A stretch of DNA of 64,000 bases from Welwitschia mirabilis (GCA_051453625.1 JBOZIK010000001.1:149639449-149703448); one strand, 5' to 3'; shown: positions 12,701-24,884, counted from the stretch's first letter. Numbers and translations: made by a program. The notes: generated by a model not told the origin, from the sequence alone.

Positions 12701-13570
12701 CTTTTCATCAATAATTTAATACAACACAAAGACATTATAATGAAATATATTACCACATATTATACAACTTGTCAATGTATTCGAAAATCCATTGAGTAGT
12801 GAAAGATTTAAGAAATTATATAGGAACATTGTAATTAAGCCTTGGCTAATCAAGTAAGTTATCAAGTAACATGATTTAAATCTGAACTTCACTTTGTGTT
12901 CTGTTATGAGTTGAGATAATGATTACATAATGTAAAACTTAAATTATGTATTACTTTATTTTTTAGAAGTTACATAACAGTGATAATATTAGTCATAGAA
13001 TTTTTTTAAAGTTTCTAGTTTTTTTTAATAGAAAATATCTTTAGATTTGTAGACATCTATGAAAGATATGTCTTTAGATTTATAGAAATCTTTAAAGTAT
13101 ATGTCTTTGAGTTTCTAGATATCTTTGAAAATTAGGTATGCTTTTTAAAAATTTTTAGGTAGACATATTTATGGTATAGAAAATGTATTCCAAAATTTTA
13201 ATAATATATATATTTCATGATGTAGATGTATATTTTTTATGTTTTAGATTTTTTAACATACAAATATTCTTCCTATAATATTGCAAAACGTAAAATGTTC
13301 TAAAACCTAGGTTTTTAACTCTTTTTCTTTTAAAAAAAAGCCATAAAATATCATTTTCAAGTCCCCACTTTACAATTGTCCTCTCAAAGCACTTCTTAAG
13401 AATAATAATCTTAGATTTCTTAGGTAAGACATATTATTTTTAATAAATATCTTTAAAACAAGAAAGAGCAAGTGTTATTTTTCCTTCAAGTTCTTATTTT
13501 TATCTATTTCTTCATATTTTAGTTTCTTTTGGTTTAAATTTTTATATATTTATTTCAAAATAATTACAAG
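12701..13570. other. Non-coding AT-rich stretch where RT-RNase H would be expected
   Basis: No pol motif on either strand. It includes the 33-bp repeat listed separately. I infer that it lies across or beside the deletion that removed RT and RNase H. Confidence 0.4.
13037..13140 (+). repeat. ~33-bp tandem repeat, three copies
   Basis: CTTTAGATTTGTAGACATCT, CTTTAGATTTATAGAAATCT and CTTTGAGTTTCTAGATATCT follow one another, each continuing with a GAAAGATATGT / TAAAGTATATGT / TGAAAATTAGG tail. Sequence resembles the GACATCTATG-rich array in the copia LTRs. Confidence 0.65.
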
Positions 13571-13578
13571 AAAATCTA

Positions 13579-15400
13579 ATGGTACTTCAAGAAGAAAGGA
13601 ATAATCATCAAAACATCAGATATCTTAGTATGAGCCTTAGTTTTACCATGAAGGAGCTACTAGAAGGCATAAGAATTAGACAAGGAATTCTATAATCATA
13701 GAGAGAACTTTTGGCTTTCAAAACAAATGAAAAGATTAACTTGTGGCTTACTTCTCTTAACTTAGATGGGAGTATACCAGATCTAATGATGAGAAAATTC
13801 TATTCCAACATCCATGAAATAGATAAAAGTATAGGGCTTTTTAGACTTGGGTAAGAGGTACTTCATTATATCTTACTCTTAATTGTGTAAATTCAAGTTT
13901 TAGCATTGATGATTCTAAGCTCCCTTAGATGTATGTTCATTCATTTAAAGAAATTTTTACTTTATTATCTATTAGTATATCATAAGAAAATAACAAATAA
14001 TATTTTGTTTAAACACTTTAAGATGAATTTTGTTAAAAATATAGAATAGAAAGACATGATTCTTGATTCTTTTATACTTAGTTTAGTTACATTCAAAAAT
14101 ATTTTAGTTATAAGTAGTAATTATACTTATTATAAACCAATGTAAATTTTTGTTATGTTCTATTTGTACTAGTTTAAACATTGATTTGTATTTTATACTA
14201 TGCACGAATATCATTACTTTACTCTATAAGGATCAGACTTTGAATTAATTAACTTAATCATTAGTAGTACTAGCATATTAGTTCTTCGAGTAAATCTTAT
14301 TTATCTAAAGAAATATTTAGCTAAATTAATTAAAAAAAAGAACAAGTACTACTGTCACTAGAATAAAGGAATAAGTAGAAGGCCATCACATTTTTAAAGA
14401 TCCTACTCCATAGTTACACATAATTCATTATTTGTCAAGAAGGAATTAAAGCTAATAAAAATGATAATTAAAAAAATTAATAAAAATTTATTGAGATTAA
14501 AGAAGCATAATTTTGTATCTAGAAAAAGTGAAGCTCTAGTAGAGAGGTAGCAATCGATAAGAACTCCCAAATAGATAGACTCTGAGGATGAATTAAAGAA
14601 GAAGAACCTCTAGCTCCTCAAGGCATAGGTTATGACTTTGAAAGAGTTATAGATAGTGATTCCATAGGGTCATCAGAAGATGAGATAGGTATAGGAAAAT
14701 AACCAAGCTCCCATATAGGCATAAGTATAGGAGGATCAATAAGCCCTAGGTTTATCATAGACGTAGTAAGAAATAGAGTTAAAAAGCTCAGAGATTTAGC
14801 ATCTTATCTTTCATTGATAATGTTATAAAATACTAGTTTTTCATCCTACTCAATAATCATCACCTTATTATCTATTATCAACATTATATATACCATTCCC
14901 ACCACTACTATATATGCTCTCTTCATCTCCATCTTACATAGAGCCTCTTCATGCACCACCACTTGCCACCATTCCAGCATCACCCTTTATTGAGACTACC
15001 ACAACTAGCTTCATTGGCATATCTATTACTCTTCAAATGTATCAATGTATGAGGAGATAAACCTATGAGGGTCTAGGTGAGAGCTCTTATTGTTCTTCCA
15101 GAATGTTCCACACATCACCAGATGTATCCTTCTCATCTTATACCCTATATACTTTCACAATCTATAATAGTGATGATGATAGTGATAATGAGGGAGAAGA
15201 AAAACATTTTACTAGTGATTCCATACTTATTTACTATGTTAAAAGAAAAGAACAAATGACAAATTAGCTTTAAAATAGTTGGGATGGCAAATTAGTTCAG
15301 TAAATCAATTGTATCATGGACATTCTATTAAGCATAAAGGACTTGACTATGAGAAGATGAGTTGGATCCTTAAGTGATATCATTGTTTACTGATGATAAC
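13579..15400 (+). pseudogene. Possible env-position ORF of the copia element (plant transposon-protein-like)
   Basis: About 13620-13860 reads MSLSFTMKELLEGIRIRQ, then INLWLTSLNLDGSIPDLMMR and KFYSNIHEIDKSIGLFRLG. This pattern of hydrophobic residues before a (K/E)FYSN motif resembles the 'putative plant transposon protein' domain found in ORFs beside plant retrotransposons. Later parts include an acidic segment near 14590-14690 and a Pro/Thr/Ser-rich segment near 14920-15040 (APPLATIPASPFIETTTTS). A final segment (KLVQ-INCIMDILLSIKDL) near 15285 looks helical. Position after pol and before the 3' LTR would fit the envelope-position ORF of Sireviruses. It could instead belong to another nested element. 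Stops and shifts are frequent. Confidence 0.4.
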
Positions 15401-15639
15401 TATTGGTTGTTCATCATACATTATTATTAACATTGAGAAATTGACATTTATATCAAGTGTTTAAACTAATTTATTATAAATGAAGACAATAATTTAATTA
15501 TTTTAATCATAGAATATGTCTTTTACTATTTTTAAAATAAAATTTAATATTATATTTTCCTTCATAATAATTATAGGCCTTGACCCATATTTTAGAATAC
15601 ATGATGAAATAAGAATACATTTTCAAATAAACAATTTTA

Positions 15640-16400
15640 GCACTATAGAAATGAGGTGGTGATATGTAGCAGTAGCATTAAAAGATACATGACAAAGGCA
15701 TGTGAAGATGGCATTAGAGACATGTGGTGATAGCACCAGTAGCTAGAGGAATCTAGCTCCAAATATCACATGTTAAACTTATCATAAAAAACATTCACTA
15801 AATGCTACATGATGATCTCAACCAAATATACAAAATGCTTTTACCAAATGCTAAATAACAAAGATTCTAACTTATATTAAAGGATACAATCTTATCTGCC
15901 TAATGCTATAAGACAATCTCTACCAAATACTATAAAACAACATTTACCAAATGTTAAATGATAAATATTATATCAAATGCTATAAGCCAAGGGCTTGTAA
16001 TCACCACTTTTCTACCTAATAATATAATCCAAGAGCTTGTACCCAACCCTCATCCCCATCTCTCCCTATAAAAGGGTGTTAAACCCTTCATTGTATTCAT
16101 CTTTGATTGATAAACATGGGAAAGAATTAGAGGCTTGAATATCATAATGCTTTAACATCTTTCTTGGGGCAACGTACTTAAGGCTAGTTAAGGAGTTCCT
16201 CATTTTCTTCCTTCCTATTTTATATTATGCATTTCTTTTAGTTTTGATAAGGAATTAATTCTTTTATTACCAATGCATAATTTCAATTAGTATTAGCAAT
16301 GTTTATGTGAAATTATTTCTTCAAGTAGTTTTTATTCTTTTATTATTGATGCACATGTTGTGATGCTAATTTATATGCTTTTGATGCTGTATTTTGAGTA
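15640..16400 (+). repeat. Truncated LTR, same family as 23760-24945
   Basis: It contains GTGGTGATA / ACATGTGG-type blocks, repeated ACCAAATGCTA words, a good TATA box at 16067, and a leader. Leader blocks such as TTTTCTTCCTT, then TTGATAAGGAATTAATTC and AATGCATAATTTC, follow the order seen after the TATA box at 24036. No primer site follows. The sequence instead runs into a second LTR-like block near 16.4 kb, so the 3' end appears to have been cut by a later insertion. Confidence 0.45.
16067..16074 (+). promoter_or_regulatory. TATA box of truncated LTR
   Basis: TATAAAAG preceded by a C-rich stretch (CATCCCCATCTCTCCC). Such composition is rare here and typical of an LTR U3/R boundary. Confidence 0.55.
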
Positions 16401-16429
16401 CTTTTGTAGAACATTTATAGAGGTTTAAA

Positions 16430-17608
16430 TGCAATTTTGATGATTATGGAGAATCAAGGGAATGATCACTAGAACATGTAATTATTGACATATTTGAAGG
16501 CATATCAAGCATATTCTAATGCTTTGTGTCTTGAATAAAAGGTCAATAATGTAGAAGAATTATTTTTCTTAAGATGGATAGATAAAAAGGCATGTCAACC
16601 TCTTTGTTATCTTTACGATAGTTAAGATAATAATCCTACTAACATGGACTAAAGATGCATAGTTGACTATCAGTCTTGAAGATAATAACTCACATCTTAT
16701 TGCAGAGTATCATTCCTAGTATCATCTTCATGATAGACAGGATAATAACTATTTTATATGGATGGAAGGAATTATCTTTGTAATGGGGTTATGGAGCCCA
16801 TGTTGGTTGCTAGGTTGTCTTCTCTAACTTCTAGGGGTTTTCTTCTAGAACTTTAATGTAAAACTATAAATACCCCCCTTTTCCTTCGCTTACATTTCCA
16901 TCTTTCATACTAAATATACTTGTGAAAGAAGATTGAAGGATAAAAGATACATGCATTAGCTATAAATAGAAGATTTCCTTGGCATTAGGTTGAGTATCCT
17001 CTGTTAAGGTGTTGCTACTTTGTTATAAGTGGATGTTAAATTGATGATCAATTTAATAACTCTTTTCACTTCTATTATGTGAATCTACCTTACGGTTAAA
17101 GTTTATTATGATTTAGTGATAGATTCATACTTTATCTGGATCATAAGGATATTTGTTAAGGTTAACATTGTTATTTTAGATCTTGCATTACATTTCATTT
17201 CATTCAATTTCCATATTTGCATTTATTCACATTCTATTTGGAGTATCTTATAGCTCATGTTAGTTATGGACAAGTGATAACTCTTCCCAATTGATCTAAG
17301 TGATAAGGGCTGATTATTGTGACACAAGAATTAGAATTCAAATAGACTGATTACAATTGCATTCATCAAATTACATTTCATCATCATTCATCTTGCATTA
17401 CATTTGGGTGCTTATCATTTTTATTTACTAAAGGAAAAATACTACAAATACGTTATAAAATTAATTCTCTAACTTTTATCCTAGTTCCTTCAATATATTA
17501 TGACATTCAAGTTGACTCCTGTCTATACTATTATGTTTTTTTTGCAAGTATTATGATTTATAAGTTTTTCTTAAGAACTTAAAGATTTCACAAATTCACA
17601 TCATAACA
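16430..17608 (+). repeat. Athila/Tat-like 5' LTR (approximate limits)
   Basis: The right end is set by the tRNA-Asp primer site at 17612; the left end is an estimate. It contains a TATA box at 16865 within AACTATAAATACCCCCC. Upstream are repeated GATAGTTAAGATAATAATCC / GATAGACAGGATAATAACT blocks about 115 bases apart, plausible U3 enhancer repeats. The matching 3' LTR was not found, so the element is truncated. Confidence 0.5.
16865..16872 (+). promoter_or_regulatory. TATA box of Athila/Tat-like LTR
   Basis: TATAAATA followed by CCCCCC. It lies about 750 bases before the primer site, so transcripts would start near 16895. Confidence 0.6.
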
Positions 17609-17611
17609 TTT

Positions 17612-17629
17612 TGATACTATTACTGGGAA
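17612..17629 (+). other. Primer-binding site (tRNA-Asp type)
   Basis: TGATACTATTACTGGGAA aligns without gaps to the Athila/Tat primer site TGGCGCCGTTGCCGGGGA. All eight differences are G-to-A or C-to-T, exactly what methylation-driven deamination gives. It marks the start of an internal region running to the right. Confidence 0.7.
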
Positions 17630-18179
17630 ATTCCATAAGGAGGTAGAGGGTTATCACTATCAAGATAAATGCCTTGTATTTTGATTTAAGTTATTTATTT
17701 AAAATAGAATTGTATTTTTATTCTAGTTTAGTAGGTTTATTTTGGTAATTTTTATTTTTCATAGCTTTGATAAGTACTATCATGCTCTTAGTCATTCACA
17801 TGAAACTGAGAATGATAGTCACTAATTTACAAATTTATTTTTCTTTTTTACAAAATTTTGATAGTAGTAGTAAAATATTATCATCCTCACTATCATCCCC
17901 ATGATAAGGTGAATGACAGTTTTTTTCATTATGATGATTTTTTTCTAATTTTAATAATTGTGTGTAATAATTGTTCCTTCTATCATCTCCACAACTAGGC
18001 AAATGACTTTTAGTTATTTTTTATTTTGATTTTTGTTTACATCTTAAAGTATGTAAGTACATGATAAATTCTAGTAAAAAGATGAAATATCAAAAAGAGC
18101 AAAACTTGATTGAGGATAACATCAGAGAAGGGTTATTCAACTTTAAGTAAAATCTAGAGACGCACACCCTAGGTATGCA

Positions 18180-19330
18180 AATTTCAAAAATTAAAGAAGA
18201 ATACTTTTCTACTTTTATTATTTTAGAGTTAAACTTTTCAAAAGAAAATTATAAAAATAATAGCATAGCAGGAGATTATAAAAAGAAAAAAAAGTTGCTT
18301 TATCTAGTATACTAATCATGATAGAAACTTTAACTTCAAATGTAAATGATATGCTTAGAGATTTAATTGCTAATAGAAAATGTAAAATACAAAATCCTTT
18401 TGATTTACCTACTAGTGATGACATATAATTAAAAAACTTGAGTGCCTATCCATGATTCTGAGAGAACATAAAGAGGACCCTTTTCAACATCTAGCCAACA
18501 TTAAATAACTTATTCTTATCTCATGATATGGGAAGAAATGAATTAATTATCTTAATTACATGATTATATTCCTAGTCACACTTAGGAGAAAGGGAAAAAT
18601 TTGGATTAAAACCATTCTACAAAAGAGTCTTAAATTTTGTAGTTAAGTATAAGAAGTTTTATTAAAATTTTTCTAAGCAAAAGTACCATTATAAAACAAA
18701 GTAATAAAGTTATCAAATTCCAACAAAAACCTAATGAGGATTATGCCATAACTTGTGAGCATTTCATCATAACTATCCATTCCAACCCTATTAATGAATT
18801 TTGTAAGGAGGAATTGATAGATTATTTTTATAGTGGATTAACTAGTCAAAGTAAAACAATTGTAGCCTTTTCTTATGATGGAGAATTGATGAACTTTATT
18901 CTATATGATTCATGGAATGTGTTGGAAAATCTAGTCGACATAAGTCAAACTTGATCAAAATTAACTTTTAAGGAAAATCAAACTCTAGGCCCAATCATAA
19001 AAGATTTAAAGAAAGTAAGACATGATAAAGAAGAAGAGAAAGGTGATTAAATCAACATGATTAATGATTTCACTATTACTTTGGAGAAGTAAGCTTAAAT
19101 GATGGTTGATGCAAAAATAGTAAAAGAGGAAAACATAACTTCAACATATGATATATGTGAAGACAACTCTTATCAAAGTAACAAGTGCCCTTTGTTACCA
19201 ACTTGTAAAGAGAGGATGTTTGAGGAAGTATGTGTGTTTAATTAAAGAACATTTAACTTTAAAAGCCAACCACAATTTCAAAAAAGATTAGGTGAAGAAT
19301 TAAAAGGTTTACATGTAAACGTTAATGTCA
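18180..19330 (+). pseudogene. Athila/Tat-like gag remnant
   Basis: The best stretch (about 18700-18950) reads QQKPNEDYAITCEHFIITI, then PINEFCKEELIDYFYSGLTS and a GELMN block. This matches the retrotransposon gag domain of Athila-type elements: a helix, a (L/I)xxFYxGL motif, then a GGxLMN-like block. Near 19140-19200 the frame reads TYDICEDNSYQSNKCPLLPT, where these proteins carry a degenerate zinc-binding CxxC...CP motif. Gag would form the capsid. The N-terminal part (18218-18420) is poorly readable. Stops and shifts break it, and homology ends near 19.39 kb, with no protease or RT after it. Confidence 0.6.
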
Positions 19331-19399
19331 AATATTTAGGTAAAGCTTATTTAATTATTAAGTTCTTTCAAACTTTGAAGTAAAGGAGGAGAATTACAT

Positions 19400-19979
19400 G
19401 AATTACTAGATCCTTAAATCATTTTATTTGCTTGAGTTTCTAATTGAAGATAATTTCTTTATTTTTATACTCTACTTTTTTGTTTTATTTGAGTTTCCAT
19501 TTTAAATTAGAATAATCTTATATCTTTTCCATTTTAAAACTTAACATTGAAATACAAGTTAATCAATTATCATGATTTGTTATTTCTACTATGTTTGTTA
19601 TTTAGTACATTTTGTTATTATCACATTTTGTCTATTGATACCTTTTCATGATTTTTAATATTATGTATTATTGGCATACTTTTAAATGCTATGCTCAAAT
19701 TTTTATTGTTAGAATATTACCATGAGCACATCTTCCTTAATTAGTTATTAATTTTCTAGACTAAAATTATATAATTTTCTTAAATAAAATTATCAAATAT
19801 TTATATGCCTTTCTTAACTCTCTATATGTTATTTAAGCGACTAAAATCATGATTTTTCAATATTGTTGTAAACTATGATTGTTTGCCTTTCTTAAATATG
19901 AATAGATTAGTTTAGTTAACTAAATATAATTACACTAATAAGATTTACCAAGCATTGGACATCATCAAAAAGAGGAGAT
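19400..19979 (+). other. 3' untranslated tail of the copia element with polypurine tract
   Basis: A T-rich stretch leads to GGACATCATCAAAAAGAGGA at 19956-19975. The purine tract 19967-19979 directly abuts the 3' LTR at 19980. In the family the tract primes plus-strand DNA synthesis. The Athila/Tat-like insertion ends at or shortly before the start of this tail. Confidence 0.65.
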
Positions 19980-21482
19980 TGTTCGTAAATCTAGTTTTGA
20001 TGATTATACTTATCAAATATTTTATGTTATTAAATAGATAGATTAATGAAACTAAAATAAGATCATGAAAGCATAAGTAGATATCAAATCTTTAATATGA
20101 TATCTCAAGAAAAGTTTAACTCAGAATTGAAAATGCCAAATTACCTGATTAAAGATGTCTATAGAATGGAAGACATTTACGGACAAGACATTTACAATTG
20201 GAAGATATCTATGGTAAAGACATATACATATAAAAGACATCTATGGTAAATTAGGTTTTAGATCATAGGCTAAAGATGAATATCTCAATGAAGACAACTA
20301 TGCTAAAAGATGGATCTAGTATAAATGAAAGATTTTTACATGTTTAAAGACATCTATGCTAAACTAGAATAGGAAATAGAGTTAATTTATACTTTGATAG
20401 GTATTTTATGTTTAAAGAAAGCTATCAAGTTTTGAATCATAGATTGAGGGTCACAGAGAACCAAAGATAATTTAGTTTCATTAATTTTTTGGCAACTTAA
20501 CTAAATATGTCTATCACATAGGAGATGTTTCACTATTAGTAAATGTCTACAATTTTGAAGATATCTTGAATGAAGTTTCATGCTAAATTAAAAGGAATAT
20601 TTGCACCCAATTTCTAAATGTCACTATACATTGCATGGTGATTACAAAGTTTAAACAACTAAATAACTAAGATCAAATAGCTAGTATCTCTCAAAAGATA
20701 TAAAGGCATGATGTGATAAAACCAATTAAAAACATCAAGTACATAATAAAGAATGCATAGGTGAATAGTACTACTCATGAAGTATCAACCTATTATTTGC
20801 AAAAACGATTTTAGCATCTACATCTTTTATTCTTAGATCCTACATCATTGTGTCATTTCTCTATCACTTGTGATGAAGAAAATAATAAGGGATGGAAACT
20901 CTTATTTAAAGCTACATCATTAAGGCTTGTTGTTTTATTTATTTATTGGATCTTATAATGTTAGACTATCTTATTCTTTAATATTCTTGTAAAGTCAATT
21001 CTTGTATTACTAAAACTCAAGGATCCCTTACTAAGGTTTTTCATTGTAAGACAACCCTCATATGGGTGGTTTTTATGAGTGCATGTGAGAACTTGTATTA
21101 TTGTATTATTGGATTTTCCTAAGGGCAAAAGATTACTTCTTTATAAGGAGCATATCACTTTGTGGTTGTACTTATATGTACATTTTTAGTATCATGTTTT
21201 TCATTATCCCTAAGAGAAGAGAGTGCTTTCTTAGGAGGAAAGACTAATTTTTAAAATAAGGTTGGTATTTCTTCATAGAACCATTATTATTTATTGGTTA
21301 AGAACATTTATAAGTGTAAGAGGAAGTTACGCTTTATATGTGGATGTACCCAGGTTAGGGAATCATCTTATCTTTGTAACGTATTTATTATACTATGTTT
21401 TTAATTTGTCATTGGTGGAAATTTTATTTGGTAGAACTAATTCTCTCCTCCTTTATGAGTTTAATGATCCTTAGAATATTCA
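19980..21482 (+). repeat. 3' LTR of the copia element
   Basis: Collinear with 8016-9474: same opening (GTAAAT..AGTTTTGATGATT), the same GACATCTATGG word array at about 20150-20370, and the same closing block (GGTAGAA...CTCTCCTCC...ATATTCA). It also supplies the sequence missing from the N gap in the 5' LTR. Substitutions and small indels throughout show an old insertion. Confidence 0.75.
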
Positions 21483-23640
21483 TTAAACCAAAGTGATAAT
21501 TAATTTTAAGCTATTTCAACTGATATAAAAAGGACAAAGAAGAATAAAGAGAAAGGAGAGATATACAATTTAGAAGAAAAGAATTATAAATTCTAAGAAC
21601 TCAAAAATACTAAACATATGTTTTAAAAAGCACTTTAAGTACTAAATATTATAGATTAATTAGAATCAATTAAAACTAATAAAAAGAGTTCATTCAAAAA
21701 AATCTAAAAAAATATAGTCAACCATATTTTGACCAATAATATTAAGAATAATATAAAACTTTAGAAATGATGGATTGAATACTATAAAATTATATCAAAG
21801 CTTGAATTTTTAAAAACACATTAATAATGATAAATAAATTTAATATGAAAAACTAAAAAAATATAATTTGATAGCTCAAAAACATATTTAAGTAAAACTA
21901 TGACTTTAACTCTAATATGTTGAAATAGGGGTTTTAGAGACTAAACTTTGATTTTGACTACTTAAATATGAATGTTTCTAAACCATAAGAGAAAGTAACT
22001 AACAAAATTTTATAACCACTTGAGTTTTAAAAAATGTGATATGATCAAAATGAGCACAACAATTCATTATTCTACTTTAATTTGAAAAGAGAAGAAAGAA
22101 AAGGGAATAATTCATGTAAAGACAAATAATTTTTATCTTGAAAAAATGTAAATAACATATTTATAAACCAATCTATTATTGTTGTAAAGGAGAAACTATA
22201 AATTCGTTATTATTTGCTTAGGAAGAAAGGTGGAATCATGAGAAAATGTAATAGAAAAATGAGAAAAATGGAGGAAAGAATATAGAATAGGAACAAAATC
22301 CATGATTTATTTCATATACATCAATCAACCATGCACAATTAGAGTATGCCATAATAGGTATTGAATGTATAACAATCTAATTAGCATGAATTATGTAACA
22401 TGTTATAAGAAGTTTAACTAAATTAAAAGGAAAGTATGATAGAAATGCAAAAACAAGTAACCAAAAGCATACAAGCATCAATAAAAGAATAATTATTAGT
22501 TTTAGATAAAATAATACCTTTTTCTTTTCCTACACTACCCATTCATATGAACTTTACCACCATTTTAATGCCCTATGGATGGTTGAAAATGGGAGAAAAG
22601 GTGATGGGAAATGGCATGTAGCAGGATATAAAAGGTTGAAAGTGGATGCTTATGATAGAAAAATATGAAAATGAAGAATGTAAAAGGATTTTAAAGCTAA
22701 TATAGAAAAATAGCAACTTGGAAGTGAAGAAATGTAAGAGAATTAAAGTAGAAAATTAACTTTTAATGCTGGAGAATGGCTTGAATTACATCAAAATGGC
22801 ATAAATTTAGTATGCTAACATTGATATATGAGCTTGGTCATTAAGAGAGGATCTTTATAAGTATAAATAGGTTAGATCTAGACTAGGGGATTGTCAAAAA
22901 CATTACATTTTTGCATGTGATTCATGCTTAACATATGAGAACTATAAATGAAGCTACATTGTTAATTTTCCCATAGAAATAGAATTGTAGTACCATAAGT
23001 AATTTGAAAAATTACTAACTCAACTTTCAAAAGTTAAATTGACTTAAGTTTATCTCTTATTATTTATATTATGTGCAAACATCAAATTTGACTTAAAGTG
23101 ATTAGAAATGTGTAAATCATAGCTTTTGACATGCAAGTTTCTAGGTCCTAATGTTCTAAACGTTTCTAATATCATAAATTTCATGTCAAAATGGGTTAAA
23201 ATAATGGTATTAATAAGTGGACAGGATATGATAATGAACAAGGGACTACAAATAATCTATAGAGCTACTAGGTTAAAGTAGTCCTCCATAAGCTACATTT
23301 TCATCCTTCATCTAGATCTCCTAATCGAAACCATCAAAGGGCATCTTAGGTTAATTAATAATGTATCATTTTAAGCTTATTAAGTGTCTAAGATCCCTAT
23401 TTACATGCAAAAATTAATATTCCAAGAAAGTATAGTTAATCAATTTTGCATAGGAAGAAATATTACATTCATTATTTTATTACAAAATGATTTCTTCTAA
23501 CGTTTCTATTATTTTTAATTTGATTATTAACTCTCTCTTAATATAATTAGGTTTTCTATTACCTTTTAGAAATTGTTGCATAAAGTGAAGAAATTCTAGC
23601 AAACAAACTAACATCATCATCTAGAACCACTGGTGCCATC
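21483..23640. other. Unassigned AT-rich DNA
   Basis: A primer-site-like string (TTAAACCAAAGT) follows the copia 3' LTR directly at 21483. Beyond that I recognise no domain. A TATA-like string with flanking GTATAAATAGG near 22861 could be a promoter of an unrecognised LTR. No RNA gene was seen. Confidence 0.35.
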
Positions 23641-24035
23641 GATCTTATGAGCTATATTCATTTTGAACTCATGTTTTTGCATCATTTTAGGAAGTTCATC
23701 ATTTTAAACTTATGCACTAAATCAAATGTTAATTCAAAATAAACCTTCAACTTCAATAACACATAGCAGAAGTGTAAAATAATATGTCATAATGACATGT
23801 AGTAATAGTGAGGTTTATTTCATGGAAGACACATGATATGGCATCAATTGGTAGTTGTATAATTAGTTATAAGAGATGTAATTGTCTTTCTTGAATTATA
23901 AGATAATGAATACTTCTTTAAAACTACATGATAAATAATTGTAACTTCCTCATTAAGTAACTACCCAAATGTAAATTCCTTATGTAACCATCCACTTACC
24001 ACATCATGAAAAATCTCTTCAAGCCTTTCCTCATC

Positions 24036-24043
24036 CATAAAAG
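24036..24043 (+). promoter_or_regulatory. Degenerate TATA box of Athila/Tat-like LTR
   Basis: CATAAAAG, one change from TATAAAAG, in the same context as the box at 16067 of the related LTR. Confidence 0.4.
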
Positions 24044-24798
24044 AGCCTTGAGGCCCCATTGTAATGGCTTTTTTTATTGGTAAATGTGGTAGGAAGACTT
24101 GAGGTTTTAGGAAATCATGACATTCTAATCATATCCCTTGGGAATGAATTTATTTTAAAGGTAGTTGATGAGTCTATTTACTTCACTTTCTTCCTTAATG
24201 TAATGTATCTCTTTTTCAGATTTAATATAAGAATTGGTTATTCATGATTTCATTTTTAATGCACATTAATCTACCATTTCCAATCTTTAGGTGAAACTGG
24301 TTTATATTTATTTAAGTAGTTGTTCATTCTTTTAGTTTTAACATACATTCATTTGGTATTAGAAATCCTTAGGTAAGAATAAAGTCATTATCAAGTTCTT
24401 TCATTACTGAGTAAGTTTCTTAAGGTTATTTATGTGATTTATAGTTTCTATGATGTGAATAATTTTATATATAATCATTCATACTTTTCATGCTCATGAA
24501 GGAATATGAATGATTAAATGGATTGAGTAACTCACTAATACTCCTATAAGGGATGAGATTATGGCTTCATACTTGAGCCTTAATGACTTGTTAGTTTGTA
24601 TCTTAGGCATATAGGAATCATTAAAGTAAAGGTGGAGAATTAGATAAATTAGCTAAAACTTTAGAAAACATCCATTTCCTTACATCCTCAATTAAAGATT
24701 AAATTTAAAATCTAAAACTTGTGGTTTAATTTTGTTTTGTTTGATTTCTATTGCAAGTATACAATAATTATGTTATTTTTTTAAGTTATTATATATAT

Positions 24799-24799
<1 letters not shown>

Positions 24800-24884
<85 letters not shown>
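24800..24884. repeat. (AC)n microsatellite
   Basis: About 42 AC units with a single interruption (ACAGACAC at 24841-24848), preceded by an ATATATATGT stretch. It lies in the U5 part of the LTR, about 70 bases before the primer site. Confidence 0.95.

Larger units (their letters stand above)
8016..21482 (+). mobile_element. Decayed Sirevirus-like Ty1/copia retrotransposon with a nested insertion
   Basis: Two LTRs of about 1.5 kb in the same orientation (8016-9474 and 19980-21482) enclose an iMet-type primer site, a copia gag, a protease active-site motif, GAG-pre-integrase and integrase remnants, a possible env-position ORF, and a purine-rich tract. The 3' junction (ATCATCAAAAAGAGGAGAT followed by the LTR) is the form I know from plant Sireviruses, and long LTRs and a post-pol ORF also fit that genus. 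Reverse transcriptase and RNase H were not found. Roughly 15.6-19.4 kb belongs to Athila/Tat-like elements inserted later. Every coding block carries stops, so the element is dead. I could not confirm a target-site duplication. Confidence 0.7.
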
